Below are positions 8,483 to 17,781 of a DNA stretch of 64,000 bases, piece after piece. A program made the position numbers and the translations under genes. The stretch lies in contig JACDOG010000009.1 in the NCBI GenBank assembly GCA_017656305.1, forward strand, positions 30,523 to 94,522, given 5' to 3'. Origin of the DNA: Thermoanaerobacteraceae bacterium. Its GTDB lineage: Bacteria; Bacillota; JADQBR01. The notes beneath the pieces were generated by a model. It had not been told where the DNA came from. It made no database searches and saw only the letters and a program-made list of their open reading frames with translations. Within the stretch, counting starts at the first letter, position 1. Every line of letters starts with the position of its first letter.

Positions 8483-9153
8483 CGGAAGATTGGCTAACGG
8501 TGGCGCTGCCCAAGGGTAAACTGGGCCGGCAGGCGCTGGAAATTGTCAATCAAACCAGCCTTGCTGTAAGCGGGATGGAAATTGATTCCCGTAAGCTGTA
8601 CTGGGAGTTTCCGGAAAAACAGGTGAGATTTTTAATTTGCCGGCCTACTGACATCCCGGTTTACGTGGAGTACGGGGCTGCTGATCTAGGTATTGTAGGT
8701 AAGGATACCATAGTGGAAGCGGGGGCCGATGTTTTTGAACTGGTGGACTTGAAATTTGGTGAGTGCAAATTTGTGGTGGCAGTTCCCGGGGACCAGGTTG
8801 CAACTGACGGTGAATACGATCTTAACAGGCTCAATTTGGGGAGAATTGCTAGCAAATTTCCTAACGTAGCCCGCCGGTTTTTTCAACAGGCAGGCCTGCA
8901 GGTGGAAGTGATTAAACTGCATGGCAATATTGAACTGGCTCCAAAAGTTGGGCTTGCTGACGCCATCGTGGATATCGTGTCTACGGGGAGGACGTTGAAG
9001 GAAAATGACCTGGTGGCGGTTCAGGATATCTTTCGTGCCACTGCACGGTTGATTGCCAACAGGGTAAGCTACCGCATGAAGTATGCGGTTATTAAGCAAG
9101 TAGTGGCGGAATGCAAACAAACTGTTGGGAGCGGAGGGATACTCAGTGATTAA
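8479..9153 (+). CDS. hisG: ATP phosphoribosyltransferase catalytic subunit HisG (short form)
   Basis: Catalyses the first step of histidine synthesis, joining ATP and PRPP to give phosphoribosyl-ATP. At 224 residues it is the short form that lacks the C-terminal regulatory domain and depends on HisZ. Motifs seen include VALPKGKLGRQA, GAADLGIVGKDT, IASKFPNVARRFF and the PRPP-binding segment DAIVDIVSTGRTLKEN. The start is GTG 8479 behind GAGGAGGGGG, overlapping hisZ by 4 bases. The end overlaps hisD. Confidence 0.95.
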   Translation: MTEDWLTVALPKGKLGRQALEIVNQTSLAVSGMEIDSRKLYWEFPEKQVRFLICRPTDIPVYVEYGAADLGIVGKDTIVEAGADVFELVDLKFGECKFVVAVPGDQVATDGEYDLNRLNLGRIASKFPNVARRFFQQAGLQVEVIKLHGNIELAPKVGLADAIVDIVSTGRTLKENDLVAVQDIFRATARLIANRVSYRMKYAVIKQVVAECKQTVGSGGILSD

Positions 9154-10432
9154 AATAGTTACGAAGCGTGCCGAGTTTAGTGACTACGCGCGGCCGCCTG
9201 CCCGGGTTGCAGCCGAGGCAGAGGCTTCGGTGCGCAATATCATAGAAAAAGTGCAGAGCGAGGGTGACCGGGGACTCCTGGAACTGCGGGAACGTTTTGA
9301 CGGGGTGGGAGCGGACAGGCCGCTTCGGGTCACGGCGGAAGAGATAAATAACGCGTACAGGCAGGTAACCAAGGAGTTTTTACAGGCCCTGCACCAGGCC
9401 AGGGAAAACATTTTTTTCTATCACCGGCAGCAAAAGCGCAATTCCTGGTTTACGGAAACCAAGACCGGTTCCAAACTGGGGCAGTTGATTAGACCTCTGG
9501 CCAGGGTGGGAATTTATGTTCCCGGAGGTACGGCCACATACCCGTCGTCAGTACTGATGAATGCCATTCCTGCCAAAGTTGCGGGTGTGAAAGAGATTGC
9601 TATGGTAACACCGCCAGATAGGGAGGGCAATATTCCCGCACCCACCCTGGTAGCGGCGGCAGAGCTGGATATTACGGAAATTTACCGGGTTGGCGGCGCC
9701 CATGCCGTGGCGGCCCTGGCTTACGGCACGGAAACCATTAAGGCGGTAGACAAAATCAGTGGGCCGGGAAACATTTACGTAACGTTAGCCAAAAAGCTGG
9801 TTTACGGTCAGGTTGATATTGACATGCTGGCGGGCCCCAGTGAAATACTGGTGGTGGCTGATGAAACCGCCGACGCACGGTTTGTCGCGGCAGACCTTTT
9901 GTCCCAGGCGGAACACGATACGCTGGCTCGGGCCATGCTCATCACCGATAGTGAGGAATTGGCCAGGCAGGTGCAGCAACAGGTTGAATTGCAGCTGAAG
10001 AAACTGTCGCGCTGGGAGATTGCCAGAGAAGCGATTGATAATTACGGCGTTATCTTTGTGGAGCGGGACTGGGACCGAATCTGGCAGCTGGTTAACTTGA
10101 TTGCACCGGAGCACTTGGAGCTGCAAATTGCCAAACCGTGGGAGGCAGTAGATAAAATACAGAACGCCGGCGCGATTTTTATCGGGCCGTATTCTCCGGA
10201 GCCGCTGGGAGACTACATGGCCGGGCCCAACCATATCCTGCCAACCGGCGGGACGGCGCGGTTCTATTCGCCGCTGGGAGTAGATAGCTTTGTGAAAAAA
10301 TCCAGTGTCATTGCTTATTCTCGTCAGGATTTTCTTAACGAAGCGGACAACATTATTTCCTTGGCGGAAATCGAAGGCCTGGACGCCCATGCCCGGGCTG
10401 CAAAGGTACGGCTGGAAGAAAGGGGGCGGTAA
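9146..10432 (+). CDS. hisD: Histidinol dehydrogenase HisD
   Basis: Zinc enzyme that oxidises L-histidinol to L-histidine in two NAD-dependent steps. 428 residues with family motifs VGIYVPGGTATYPSS, GGAHAVAALAYGTE, DMLAGPSEILVVAD and the zinc/catalytic segment DLLSQAEHD, plus APEHLEL. The start was set at GTG 9146 (MIKIVTKRAEF), about 8 bases after GGAGGG; longer in-frame extensions lie within hisG. It overlaps hisG by 8 bases. Confidence 0.95.
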   Translation: MIKIVTKRAEFSDYARPPARVAAEAEASVRNIIEKVQSEGDRGLLELRERFDGVGADRPLRVTAEEINNAYRQVTKEFLQALHQARENIFFYHRQQKRNSWFTETKTGSKLGQLIRPLARVGIYVPGGTATYPSSVLMNAIPAKVAGVKEIAMVTPPDREGNIPAPTLVAAAELDITEIYRVGGAHAVAALAYGTETIKAVDKISGPGNIYVTLAKKLVYGQVDIDMLAGPSEILVVADETADARFVAADLLSQAEHDTLARAMLITDSEELARQVQQQVELQLKKLSRWEIAREAIDNYGVIFVERDWDRIWQLVNLIAPEHLELQIAKPWEAVDKIQNAGAIFIGPYSPEPLGDYMAGPNHILPTGGTARFYSPLGVDSFVKKSSVIAYSRQDFLNEADNIISLAEIEGLDAHARAAKVRLEERGR

Positions 10433-10433
10433 C

Positions 10434-11018
10434 ATGCGGGCTGCTTCAGTGGTGCGTAAAACCAGTGAGACGGATATCAAGCTTGAGCTTGTACTGGATG
10501 GTCAGGGAAGATTTGCCGGTGGTACGGGTATCGGTTTTTTTGACCACATGCTGACGTCACTGTGCAAACATGCTGCCTTTGACCTGAAAGTTGAAGTGAG
10601 CGGTGACCTGGAAGTGGACGGGCATCATACTGTTGAAGATTTGGGGCTGTGTCTGGGGCGGGCGTTTGCGGAAGCGTTGGGGGATAAAGTGGGAATCCAG
10701 CGGTTTGGCGATGCCTTGATTCCCATGGATGAATCGCTGGCACAGGCGGTGGTGGATATCAGCGGCAGGCCTTATTTTCATTTTACTGCCGAACTGCCCC
10801 GCACAGCGGTTGGTACCTTTGACCTGGAGCTGGTACCCGAGTTTTTCCGTGCCTTTTGCAGTGAGGCCAGGATAACATTGCATCTCAGGTTGTTATATGG
10901 CAGTAACAGCCACCATAAGGTTGAGGCACTGTTCAAGGCGGCTGCCCGGGCACTGGCGCAGGCGGTAGCCAAAAATGAAAGAGAGACTGGGATTCCCTCG
11001 TCTAAAGGGGTGCTTTAA
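10434..11018 (+). CDS. hisB: Imidazoleglycerol-phosphate dehydratase HisB
   Basis: Manganese enzyme converting imidazole glycerol phosphate to imidazole acetol phosphate. 194 residues with paired metal-binding His motifs: FFDHMLTSLCKHA, DGHHTVEDLGLCLG and HHKVEALFKAAARAL. The start is ATG 10434 (MRAASVVRKTSETDI), one base after the hisD stop, behind GGGGGCGG. Monofunctional: no HisB-N phosphatase domain is present, so histidinol phosphatase must be encoded elsewhere. Confidence 0.95.
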   Translation: MRAASVVRKTSETDIKLELVLDGQGRFAGGTGIGFFDHMLTSLCKHAAFDLKVEVSGDLEVDGHHTVEDLGLCLGRAFAEALGDKVGIQRFGDALIPMDESLAQAVVDISGRPYFHFTAELPRTAVGTFDLELVPEFFRAFCSEARITLHLRLLYGSNSHHKVEALFKAAARALAQAVAKNERETGIPSSKGVL

Positions 11019-11019
11019 A

Positions 11020-11637
11020 ATGCAATCGGATGTGGTCATAATAGATTACGGCATGGGCAACCTGCGCAGTGTGCAGAAGGGATTGGAAAAAGTTGGTTTA
11101 ACTGCGGATATCATCACCGGGCCGGAACGCCTGTACGCGGCTCCCGGGGTAATTCTGCCCGGAGTGGGTGCCTTTGCCGATGCCATGGAGAATTTGGACA
11201 GGGCCGGTTTTATCCCGGCAATCAAAGAGGTTGTTGCCCGGGGCAAACCTCTTTTGGGAATTTGCCTGGGACTGCAGCTTTTGTTTAGTGAAAGTGAGGA
11301 GAACGGTTTGCACCGGGGGCTGGATTTGATTCCCGGGCGGGTGGTTAAACTGCCCGCAGGTTTGAAAGTGCCTCACATGGGGTGGAACCAGCTGGAAATA
11401 AAGAGGCAGAGCCCATTATTAAAGGGAATTTCAAATGGGGATTACTTTTATTTTGTGCACTCCTATTATGTGGTGCCTGAAGATGACCGGGCAATTATTG
11501 CATGTACGGAGTACGGCATTAAAGTACCGGCAATTGTTGGTAGCGGTAATTTGTTTGGCATTCAGTTTCACCCGGAAAAGAGCAGCGACCTGGGATTGAG
11601 AATATTGAAAAATTTTGGGGAGTTGGTCAAATGTTAG
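11020..11637 (+). CDS. hisH: Imidazole glycerol phosphate synthase glutaminase subunit HisH
   Basis: Class I glutamine amidotransferase that feeds ammonia to HisF. 205 residues. The nucleophile Cys is in LLGICLGLQLLF and the His-Glu pair in QFHPEKSS; the N-terminus VVIIDYGMGNLRSV is diagnostic. The start is ATG 11020, one base after the hisB stop. It overlaps hisA by 7 bases. Confidence 0.95.
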   Translation: MQSDVVIIDYGMGNLRSVQKGLEKVGLTADIITGPERLYAAPGVILPGVGAFADAMENLDRAGFIPAIKEVVARGKPLLGICLGLQLLFSESEENGLHRGLDLIPGRVVKLPAGLKVPHMGWNQLEIKRQSPLLKGISNGDYFYFVHSYYVVPEDDRAIIACTEYGIKVPAIVGSGNLFGIQFHPEKSSDLGLRILKNFGELVKC

Positions 11638-12359
11638 TGATACCGGCAGTGGATATCAGGGAAGGTCGGTGTGTCCGGCTGCTGCAGGGACGACCGGACC
11701 AGCAAACGGTATACTCGGACAATCCGGTGGCGGCCGCTCATTCCTGGCAGGACCAGGGAGCAAGGTTTCTGCATGTGGTGGATTTGGACGGCGCTTTTGC
11801 CGGGGAACCGAAAAATTTGGATGTTATCAAGGAAATCACCGGTGTGCTCAAGATACCGGTGCAGGTAGGCGGGGGTATTCGCACTTTGGACACCATTGAT
11901 AAATTGTTAAACCTGGGGGTCCACAGAGTAATTTTGGGTACGGTAGCTATCAATAACCCTCGGTTGGTTGGCGAAGCCTGCCGGCGGTTTGGAGCGGACA
12001 AAATTGTAGTTGGCATCGACAGCAAGGATGGTAAAGTGGCGGTTGAAGGCTGGGCGGCCACGGTAGAAAAAAAGGCAGGCGAACTGGCACGGGAAATGGT
12101 GGACCAGGGTGTCCGGCGCGTGGTCTATACTAATACCAGCCTGGATGGCACCTTGTCAGGGGTTGACGTGGAGTCAACGGTGGAACTGGCACGGGAGACG
12201 GGGTTGCAAGTGATTGCTTCCGGTGGCGTGTCTTCGGTAGAGGATATCAAAAGACTGAAGGCAGCAGGCGTAGCCAATATTGAGGGAGTGATTCTGGGTA
12301 AATCCCTTTACAGTGGTGCTATCCGGTTAAGTGAAGCCTTGGCCGTGGCGGAGGGGTAA
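11631..12359 (+). CDS. hisA: ProFAR isomerase HisA
   Basis: Amadori isomerase of histidine synthesis, converting ProFAR to PRFAR; a TIM barrel of 242 residues. The N-terminal catalytic Asp is in [16 protein letters not shown] and the second Asp region in [15 protein letters not shown]; phosphate-binding loops QVGGGIR and IASGGVSS are present. ATG 11631 overlaps the end of hisH by 7 bases. Confidence 0.95.
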   Translation: MLVIPAVDIREGRCVRLLQGRPDQQTVYSDNPVAAAHSWQDQGARFLHVVDLDGAFAGEPKNLDVIKEITGVLKIPVQVGGGIRTLDTIDKLLNLGVHRVILGTVAINNPRLVGEACRRFGADKIVVGIDSKDGKVAVEGWAATVEKKAGELAREMVDQGVRRVVYTNTSLDGTLSGVDVESTVELARETGLQVIASGGVSSVEDIKRLKAAGVANIEGVILGKSLYSGAIRLSEALAVAEG

Positions 12360-12360
12360 C

Positions 12361-13119
12361 ATGCTTTGCAAAAGAGTGATACCGTGCTTGGATGTGGACC
12401 GGGGGAGAGTTGTCAAAGGAACCAACTTTATAAACTTGCGTGATGCTGGCGACCCGGTGGAACTGGCCCGCTTTTACGACCGGGAAGGCGCCGATGAGCT
12501 GGTGTTTTTGGATATTACCGCCTCCCACGAAAAGCGTGACATTATGCTGGATGTGGTGCGGCGCACCGCCGAGGAGGTGTTTATTCCCTTCACAGTGGGC
12601 GGCGGCCTCCGTTCCCTGGAAGATATTCGGAAGATGCTTGCAGCCGGTGCGGACAAGATTTCGCTGAATACCGCCGCCGTAAAAAATCCGGATTTGGTGG
12701 CCCAGGGTGCCCGGCGTTTCGGCAGCCAGTGCATCGTGGTGGCCGTCGATGCCCGCCGCAGTGGTGAGCAATCGTGGGAAGTGTACATCCACGGCGGTAG
12801 AACTGGTACGGGTTTGGACGTTTTAGAATGGGTCAAAAGAGTGGAGCAGCTGGGGGCGGGCGAGATTTTGCTGACTAGTATGGATCGGGACGGCACTAAA
12901 GACGGGTACGATGTGGAACTTACCAGGGCAGTCAGTGAAGCGGTGTCCATTCCTGTAATTGCTTCGGGCGGTGCGGGAAACCTGGAACATCTGGTAGACG
13001 GCATAGTGGCCGGTAAGGCCGATGCGGTACTGGCTGCATCGATATTTCATTTTAGACAGTATACTGTTCGCCAGGCCAAGGAGTACATGCAATCCAAAGG
13101 GGTGGCTGTAAGATTATGA
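12361..13119 (+). CDS. hisF: Imidazole glycerol phosphate synthase cyclase subunit HisF
   Basis: TIM-barrel cyclase that combines PRFAR and ammonia to give imidazole glycerol phosphate and AICAR. 252 residues with catalytic Asp in [14 protein letters not shown] and the second Asp in [15 protein letters not shown]. The start is ATG 12361, two bases after the hisA stop, with GGAGGGG upstream. Its stop overlaps the hisIE start (ATGA). Confidence 0.96.
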   Translation: MLCKRVIPCLDVDRGRVVKGTNFINLRDAGDPVELARFYDREGADELVFLDITASHEKRDIMLDVVRRTAEEVFIPFTVGGGLRSLEDIRKMLAAGADKISLNTAAVKNPDLVAQGARRFGSQCIVVAVDARRSGEQSWEVYIHGGRTGTGLDVLEWVKRVEQLGAGEILLTSMDRDGTKDGYDVELTRAVSEAVSIPVIASGGAGNLEHLVDGIVAGKADAVLAASIFHFRQYTVRQAKEYMQSKGVAVRL

Positions 13120-13730
13120 ATGTTGACCTGGACATGCTGAAGTTTGATGAAAGGGGACTAATTCCGGCAGTTGTGCAGCATTATTTGACCGGCCAGGTGC
13201 TAATGGTGGCATATATGAACCGGGAAGCACTGGAGAAAACCCTGGCAACCGGGGAAACCCATTTTTACAGTCGCAGCCGCCGGAGACTGTGGCACAAAGG
13301 TGAAACTTCAGGAAATACCCAGCAGGTTAAGGAAATATTTTATGATTGCGACGGGGATACGCTGCTAGTGCAGGTAATACCAGCAGGTCCGGCCTGTCAT
13401 ACGGGAGCGGACAGCTGTTTTTACCGCTCTCTGACCGGTGATAGCAAAAACCCCGGCAGCATGCTGGAGCGGCTGCAGGCGGTGATAGCAGACCGGAAAC
13501 AGAATTTACCTGAAGGCTCATACACCACCTACCTTTTTACGGAAGGCCTGGACAAGATATTGAAAAAAGTGGGCGAGGAAACGGCCGAAGTCATTATTGC
13601 TGCCAAAAACGACGGTACGGATGAGCTGGTGTATGAGGTGGCTGATTTGCTTTATCACCTGCTGGTACTGCTGGAACAAAAAGAAGTGGATTTAATGGAC
13701 ATCTGGCAAGAACTAAATAACCGCCGCTAA
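13116..13730 (+). CDS. hisIE: Bifunctional phosphoribosyl-AMP cyclohydrolase / phosphoribosyl-ATP pyrophosphatase HisIE
   Basis: Two fused enzymes for the second and third steps of histidine synthesis. Residues 1-105 are the HisI cyclohydrolase ([41 protein letters not shown], zinc-site Cys in [12 protein letters not shown]). From about residue 115 the HisE pyrophosphatase follows, with [14 protein letters not shown] and the [17 protein letters not shown] helix. It overlaps hisF by 4 bases and is the last gene of the operon. hisC and histidinol phosphatase are not in this window. Confidence 0.95.
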   Translation: MNVDLDMLKFDERGLIPAVVQHYLTGQVLMVAYMNREALEKTLATGETHFYSRSRRRLWHKGETSGNTQQVKEIFYDCDGDTLLVQVIPAGPACHTGADSCFYRSLTGDSKNPGSMLERLQAVIADRKQNLPEGSYTTYLFTEGLDKILKKVGEETAEVIIAAKNDGTDELVYEVADLLYHLLVLLEQKEVDLMDIWQELNNRR

Positions 13731-13736
13731 ATTTAA

Positions 13737-13769
13737 AATTCACATTGGGGACGGTTCCCAATGTGAATT
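13737..13769. repeat. 13-bp perfect inverted repeat after hisIE (REP-like palindrome, possible terminator)
   Basis: AATTCACATTGGG (13737-13749) and CCCAATGTGAATT (13757-13769) form a perfect 13-base stem around GACGGTT. The core GGGGACGGTTCCC resembles dispersed palindromes remembered from clostridial and deltaproteobacterial genomes near RAYT/IS200-type transposases. It could also end his transcription, but the following GTTTTCC is a poor U-tract. Confidence 0.6.
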
Positions 13770-13819
13770 GTTTTCCATTATCTGGAACACAAGACGCTGA
13801 TGTCGCGAAAATTTACTTG

Positions 13820-13846
13820 TTTGCCGTCTCTGATGGCAAATTTTTT
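13820..13846 (+). terminator. Intrinsic terminator between hisIE and the peptide transporter operon
   Basis: TTTGCC (13820-13825) pairs with GGCAAA (13835-13840), loop GTCTCTGAT, followed by TTTTTTG. It is probably the true end of the his transcript. Confidence 0.6.
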
Positions 13847-13888
13847 GTTTCTGTAGATATAAAAATGAGAATAAATAGGAGCTGGGTG

Positions 13889-13914
13889 CTTTTTGTCGTA
13901 TCTTTTTGTCGTAT
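13889..13914. repeat. Tandem duplication of 13 bases (CTTTTTGTCGTAT x2)
   Basis: Two exact head-to-tail copies at 13889-13901 and 13902-13914, 76 bases before the TTG start of the first transporter gene. It may be a simple slippage duplication or a regulator half-site pair. Confidence 0.7.
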
Positions 13915-13989
13915 CATGATGGAGGATATTTGTCTACTGCTACGATACATATTTTCCGAAATATTATGTATTTTTATGGAGGGCTGACA

Positions 13990-14964
13990 TTGGCAGGGGA
14001 ATTACTGCAGGTAAAAAACTTAAAAACTTACTTTTTTACTAAATCAGGTGTGGTCAAAGCTGTCGATGGTGTCAATTTTTCGGTACAAAAAGGCCAGACA
14101 CTGGGTATCGTTGGGGAATCCGGTTCTGGCAAGACCATTACAGTAATGTCCATCATGCGCCTCATTCCCCAGCCACCGGGTAAAATTGTGGCTGGTGAAG
14201 TTATTTTTGAAGGTGCAGATTTACTGAAAAAGTCTGAGAAAGAAATGCGCCAGATTCGGGGAAATGACATATCCATGATTTTTCAAGATCCCATGACCTC
14301 GCTCAACCCGGTAATGACCGTCGGCCAGCAGATCATGGAAGCAATCCTCTTTCACCGTGACGTGGATAAAAGGACAGCCCGGGAGATGGCTGTTGCAGTT
14401 CTCGGTAAAGTGGGGATTCCCGAACCCGAACAGAGGGTGGACGAGTATCCCCACCAGTTTAGCGGTGGTATGCGCCAGAGAGCAATGATTGCTATGGCGG
14501 TTGCATGCAATCCCAAACTGTTAATAGCTGACGAACCGACTACGGCCCTGGACGTGACTATCCAGGCGCAGATATTGGACTTGTTACGCGAATTGCAGCA
14601 GGATTACGGTACTTCGGTGATTATGATTACGCATGACCTGGGAGTAGTTGCGGAAGTATGCCACGAAGTGCTGGTAATGTATGCAGGCAATCCTGTGGAG
14701 AAAACCAGTGTGGAACGGATTTTTGGGGAGCCGAAACACCCCTACACGCTGGGATTACTGCGCTCTCTGCCCAAGCTGGAAGAAACCGGTCGGGAGCGGT
14801 TAATCCCCATCAAGGGCAATCCTCCCGATTTACACAATTTGCCTGCAGGTTGTAATTTTGCCCAGCGGTGTGACAGCAGCAGGAGCATTTGTTTTAACCA
14901 GAAACCCACGCTGCAGGAAATTGAACCGGGACACTGGGTTAGCTGTCATCTTTACGGTAGTTAA
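13990..14964 (+). CDS. dppD: Oligopeptide/dipeptide ABC transporter ATP-binding protein (DppD/OppD)
   Basis: First ATPase of a peptide importer, 324 residues. Walker A GESGSGKT, signature FSGGMRQRAMIAMAV, Walker B LLIADEPTTALD; the C-terminal oligopeptide-transporter region has the Cys-rich segment CNFAQRCDSSRSICF, which in relatives can hold a 4Fe-4S cluster. TTG 13990 was chosen because GGAGGG lies 6 bases upstream and the alignment to the family begins at AGELLQVKNLKTYF; earlier in-frame ATGs have no such site. Order in operon: two ATPases, binding protein, two permeases. Confidence 0.9.
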   Translation: MAGELLQVKNLKTYFFTKSGVVKAVDGVNFSVQKGQTLGIVGESGSGKTITVMSIMRLIPQPPGKIVAGEVIFEGADLLKKSEKEMRQIRGNDISMIFQDPMTSLNPVMTVGQQIMEAILFHRDVDKRTAREMAVAVLGKVGIPEPEQRVDEYPHQFSGGMRQRAMIAMAVACNPKLLIADEPTTALDVTIQAQILDLLRELQQDYGTSVIMITHDLGVVAEVCHEVLVMYAGNPVEKTSVERIFGEPKHPYTLGLLRSLPKLEETGRERLIPIKGNPPDLHNLPAGCNFAQRCDSSRSICFNQKPTLQEIEPGHWVSCHLYGS

Positions 14965-14976
14965 GGAGTGTTTGCA

Positions 14977-15960
14977 ATGGCAGAGGATTTGTTGCAGGTG
15001 AGAGATTTAAAAAAATATTTTCCGGTAATGAAAGGTATTATTCCGCGACAGGTTGGGGCAGTTAAAGCTGTAGACGGAGTTACGTTTGATGTGAAAGAGG
15101 GGGAAACTTTGGGCTTAGTAGGTGAAAGCGGGTGCGGCAAATCGACTACGGGACGGCTGCTGCTGCGCTTGCTGGAGCCGACGGCGGGACAGATAATTTT
15201 TAACGGTAAGGATATAACTAGGTTAAATGCCAGGGAAATGCGGCCAATTCGCAAACAATTGCAAATGGTATTTCAGGACCCTTATGCATCCCTGAATCCT
15301 CGCATGACGGTGGAGGAAATTCTCAGCGAACCCATGCGTGTCCACGGCATCGGCGACAGGCACAGCCGGGTAAGGAAAGTGATGGAGCTGCTGGATGTGG
15401 TGGGACTGGCGAGTTATCACGCCCGGCGGTACCCCCATGAATTCAGCGGGGGGCAACGCCAGCGTATCGGTATTGCCCGAGCGCTGGCAGTCAATCCCAA
15501 GCTGATTATCTGTGATGAACCCGTATCTGCTTTGGACGTGTCCATTCAGGCACAGGTCATTAATTTGTTGGAGGACCTGCAGAAGGAGTTTGGCCTGACC
15601 TATATTTTTATTGCCCATGATTTGAGTGTGGTAAAACACATTAGTGACCGGGTTGCGGTAATGTACCTGGGCCGAATTGTGGAACTGGGGACAGACACGC
15701 AGCTATACCGAGAACCACGGCATCCGTATACCCGGGCGTTGCTGTCGGCTATTCCTATCCCTAATCCTAAACATAAGAAGCAGCGAGTAATCCTTAAGGG
15801 TGATGTGCCCAGCCCTCTTAATCCACCGTCAGGATGCCATTTTCACAACCGCTGCCAGCAGGTCATGAACATTTGCCGGACGGAAATACCGCACTTGCAG
15901 GATCTGGGCAATGGTCACCAGGTAGCATGTCACCTGTACCGGGAGACGAAAACCGCTTAA
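14977..15960 (+). CDS. dppF: Oligopeptide/dipeptide ABC transporter ATP-binding protein (DppF/OppF)
   Basis: Second ATPase of the same importer, 327 residues. Walker [10 protein letters not shown]-loop [15 protein letters not shown], signature [15 protein letters not shown], Walker [13 protein letters not shown]. The C-terminus has the oligopeptide-transporter extension with [14 protein letters not shown]. The start is ATG 14977, 8 bases after AAGGAG; a GTG at 14968 overlaps that site. It lies 12 bases downstream of dppD. Confidence 0.93.
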   Translation: MAEDLLQVRDLKKYFPVMKGIIPRQVGAVKAVDGVTFDVKEGETLGLVGESGCGKSTTGRLLLRLLEPTAGQIIFNGKDITRLNAREMRPIRKQLQMVFQDPYASLNPRMTVEEILSEPMRVHGIGDRHSRVRKVMELLDVVGLASYHARRYPHEFSGGQRQRIGIARALAVNPKLIICDEPVSALDVSIQAQVINLLEDLQKEFGLTYIFIAHDLSVVKHISDRVAVMYLGRIVELGTDTQLYREPRHPYTRALLSAIPIPNPKHKKQRVILKGDVPSPLNPPSGCHFHNRCQQVMNICRTEIPHLQDLGNGHQVACHLYRETKTA

Positions 15961-16077
15961 TAGACCTGTCATAGAGAGAAATTTCCAGGGGGGAGGTGGT
16001 TACAGGAGAATTTCGCTATTAGCTTAATTTATTTGGAAAAAATTGCGGAAAGAAAGAATATTCGGGGAGGTCACGAT

Positions 16078-17694
16078 ATGAAAAGATTTACTAACAAGCT
16101 TATTATAGTCTTGGTGATGTTGTTTGCCTTGAGTGTCCTGGTTGCCGGTTGTGGTGGCGGAGCGCCGGCAGAGGATCAAGGTAAACAGGAAGCGGCAAAT
16201 GAGAAAGTGTTGGTGTGGGGCCGTGGTGGTGATTCGCCGGGGTTGGACCCTGCCAATGTTACTGACGGCGAGTCGGCCAAGGTGACAATAAATATTTTTG
16301 ATGGCTTGGTACAGTACAAGCAGGACAGTACGGAAATCGAACCGGCATTGGCAACTGACTGGAAGGTTTCCGAGGATGGAAAAACATGGACATTCTACCT
16401 GCGTCAAGGCGTCAAGTTTCATGACGGTACGGATTTTGACGCTGAGGATGTTGTTTTCAACTTTGAGCGCTGGATGTACAAGGATCATGAATATCATATT
16501 GGCGGTACTTTTGACTACTGGGGCTACATGTTCGGCGATTATCCCGGTGTAGTGGAATCCGTCACTGCCAAGGACAAATACACTGTTGAGTTTAAGCTGA
16601 AAAAGCCCATGGCAACTTTCTTAGCCAATCTTGCCATGTTCCCCTTTGGTATTGCCAGTCCAGAAGCTGTTAAGGAGTACGGGGAAGACTTCTTCAAGCA
16701 TCCCGTAGGCACCGGACCGTTTAAGTTTGTTGAATGGGTTCCCGATGACAAGATTGTGCTGGAAAAATTTGAGGATTATTGGGGCGAAAAAGCAAAGGTT
16801 GACAAGCTGGTGTTCCGTTCTATCCCGGATAATTCTACGCGGTTAATGGAATTACAAGCAGGTACTATTGATATCATGGACGGTATTTCTCCGGATGACG
16901 TGGCAACTATCAAGAATGATGAAAGGTTCCAGTTGATTTTAAGACCGAGTATGAACGTGGGGTATGTTGCCATGAATATGGAGAAGGAACCGTTTGATGA
17001 CCCCAGGGTACGCAAAGCCGTTAACATGGCTATCAACAAGAAAGAAATTATTGATGCTTTTTTTGCCGGGCTGGCTAAGCCTGCTAAAAACCCGCTACCG
17101 CCTTCGCTGTGGGGATATAATGATGCCATTGAGGATTATCCGTATGACCCGCCAAAGGCCAAGGCGCTGCTGGCTGAAGCGGGTTATCCCGACGGATTTG
17201 AGACAACGCTTTGGACGATGCCGGTGCCGCGGCCGTACTTCCCGCAGCCGCAAAAAATTGCCGAAGCCATTCAGGCCAACTTGGCCGAGGTTGGTATCAA
17301 GGCGGAAATTATCACCTATGATTGGGCTACTTACCTGGAAAAGGTTGAGAATGGTGAACATGACATGGCTATGCTCGGTTGGACCGGAGACAACGGCGAC
17401 CCGGACAACTTCCTGTACGTGTTACTGGACAAGGATAATGCGGTTAAGCCGGCTGGAAACATTGCGTTTTATAAAAATGACGAACTGCACGACATCCTGA
17501 TTGAAGCGCAACAGGAAATGGACCAGGAGGTCAGAGCGCAGTTATACAAGCAGGCACAGGAAATCATTCATGAAGATGCTCCGTGGGTGCCGATGAGTCA
17601 CTCTACACCGCCCATTGCGGCTAAAAAGAATGTTATCGGTTACGTTCCGCACCCGACCGGTGTGGAGAAGTTGAATACTGTTGATATTCAGTAG
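16078..17694 (+). CDS. dppA: Peptide ABC transporter substrate-binding lipoprotein (DppA/OppA family)
   Basis: Extracytoplasmic solute-binding protein of family 5, 538 residues. Signal peptide with lipobox LVAGC; Cys about residue 22. Family motifs include ATDWKVSEDGKTWTFYLRQG, VKFHDGTDFDAEDVVF and the hinge region RPYFPQPQKIAEAIQANL. The start is ATG 16078, 7 bases after GGGGAGG. It lies between the ATPase and permease genes. The ligand (di-, oligopeptide or other) cannot be read from sequence. Confidence 0.92.
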   Translation: MKRFTNKLIIVLVMLFALSVLVAGCGGGAPAEDQGKQEAANEKVLVWGRGGDSPGLDPANVTDGESAKVTINIFDGLVQYKQDSTEIEPALATDWKVSEDGKTWTFYLRQGVKFHDGTDFDAEDVVFNFERWMYKDHEYHIGGTFDYWGYMFGDYPGVVESVTAKDKYTVEFKLKKPMATFLANLAMFPFGIASPEAVKEYGEDFFKHPVGTGPFKFVEWVPDDKIVLEKFEDYWGEKAKVDKLVFRSIPDNSTRLMELQAGTIDIMDGISPDDVATIKNDERFQLILRPSMNVGYVAMNMEKEPFDDPRVRKAVNMAINKKEIIDAFFAGLAKPAKNPLPPSLWGYNDAIEDYPYDPPKAKALLAEAGYPDGFETTLWTMPVPRPYFPQPQKIAEAIQANLAEVGIKAEIITYDWATYLEKVENGEHDMAMLGWTGDNGDPDNFLYVLLDKDNAVKPAGNIAFYKNDELHDILIEAQQEMDQEVRAQLYKQAQEIIHEDAPWVPMSHSTPPIAAKKNVIGYVPHPTGVEKLNTVDIQ

Positions 17695-17781
17695 GGATCT
17701 TGACGGGCAGTGCAGTTTGCTGTCACTGCCCGCCTCTTTTCCCGAATTAGCAGCTCCGAAGCTGGTTAGAGGTGAACTGCA

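Noticed and set aside
13745..13987. 80-codon frame between hisIE and the transporter operon
   Set aside because: It crosses the REP-like palindrome and the terminator and has no ribosome binding site; better read as intergenic.
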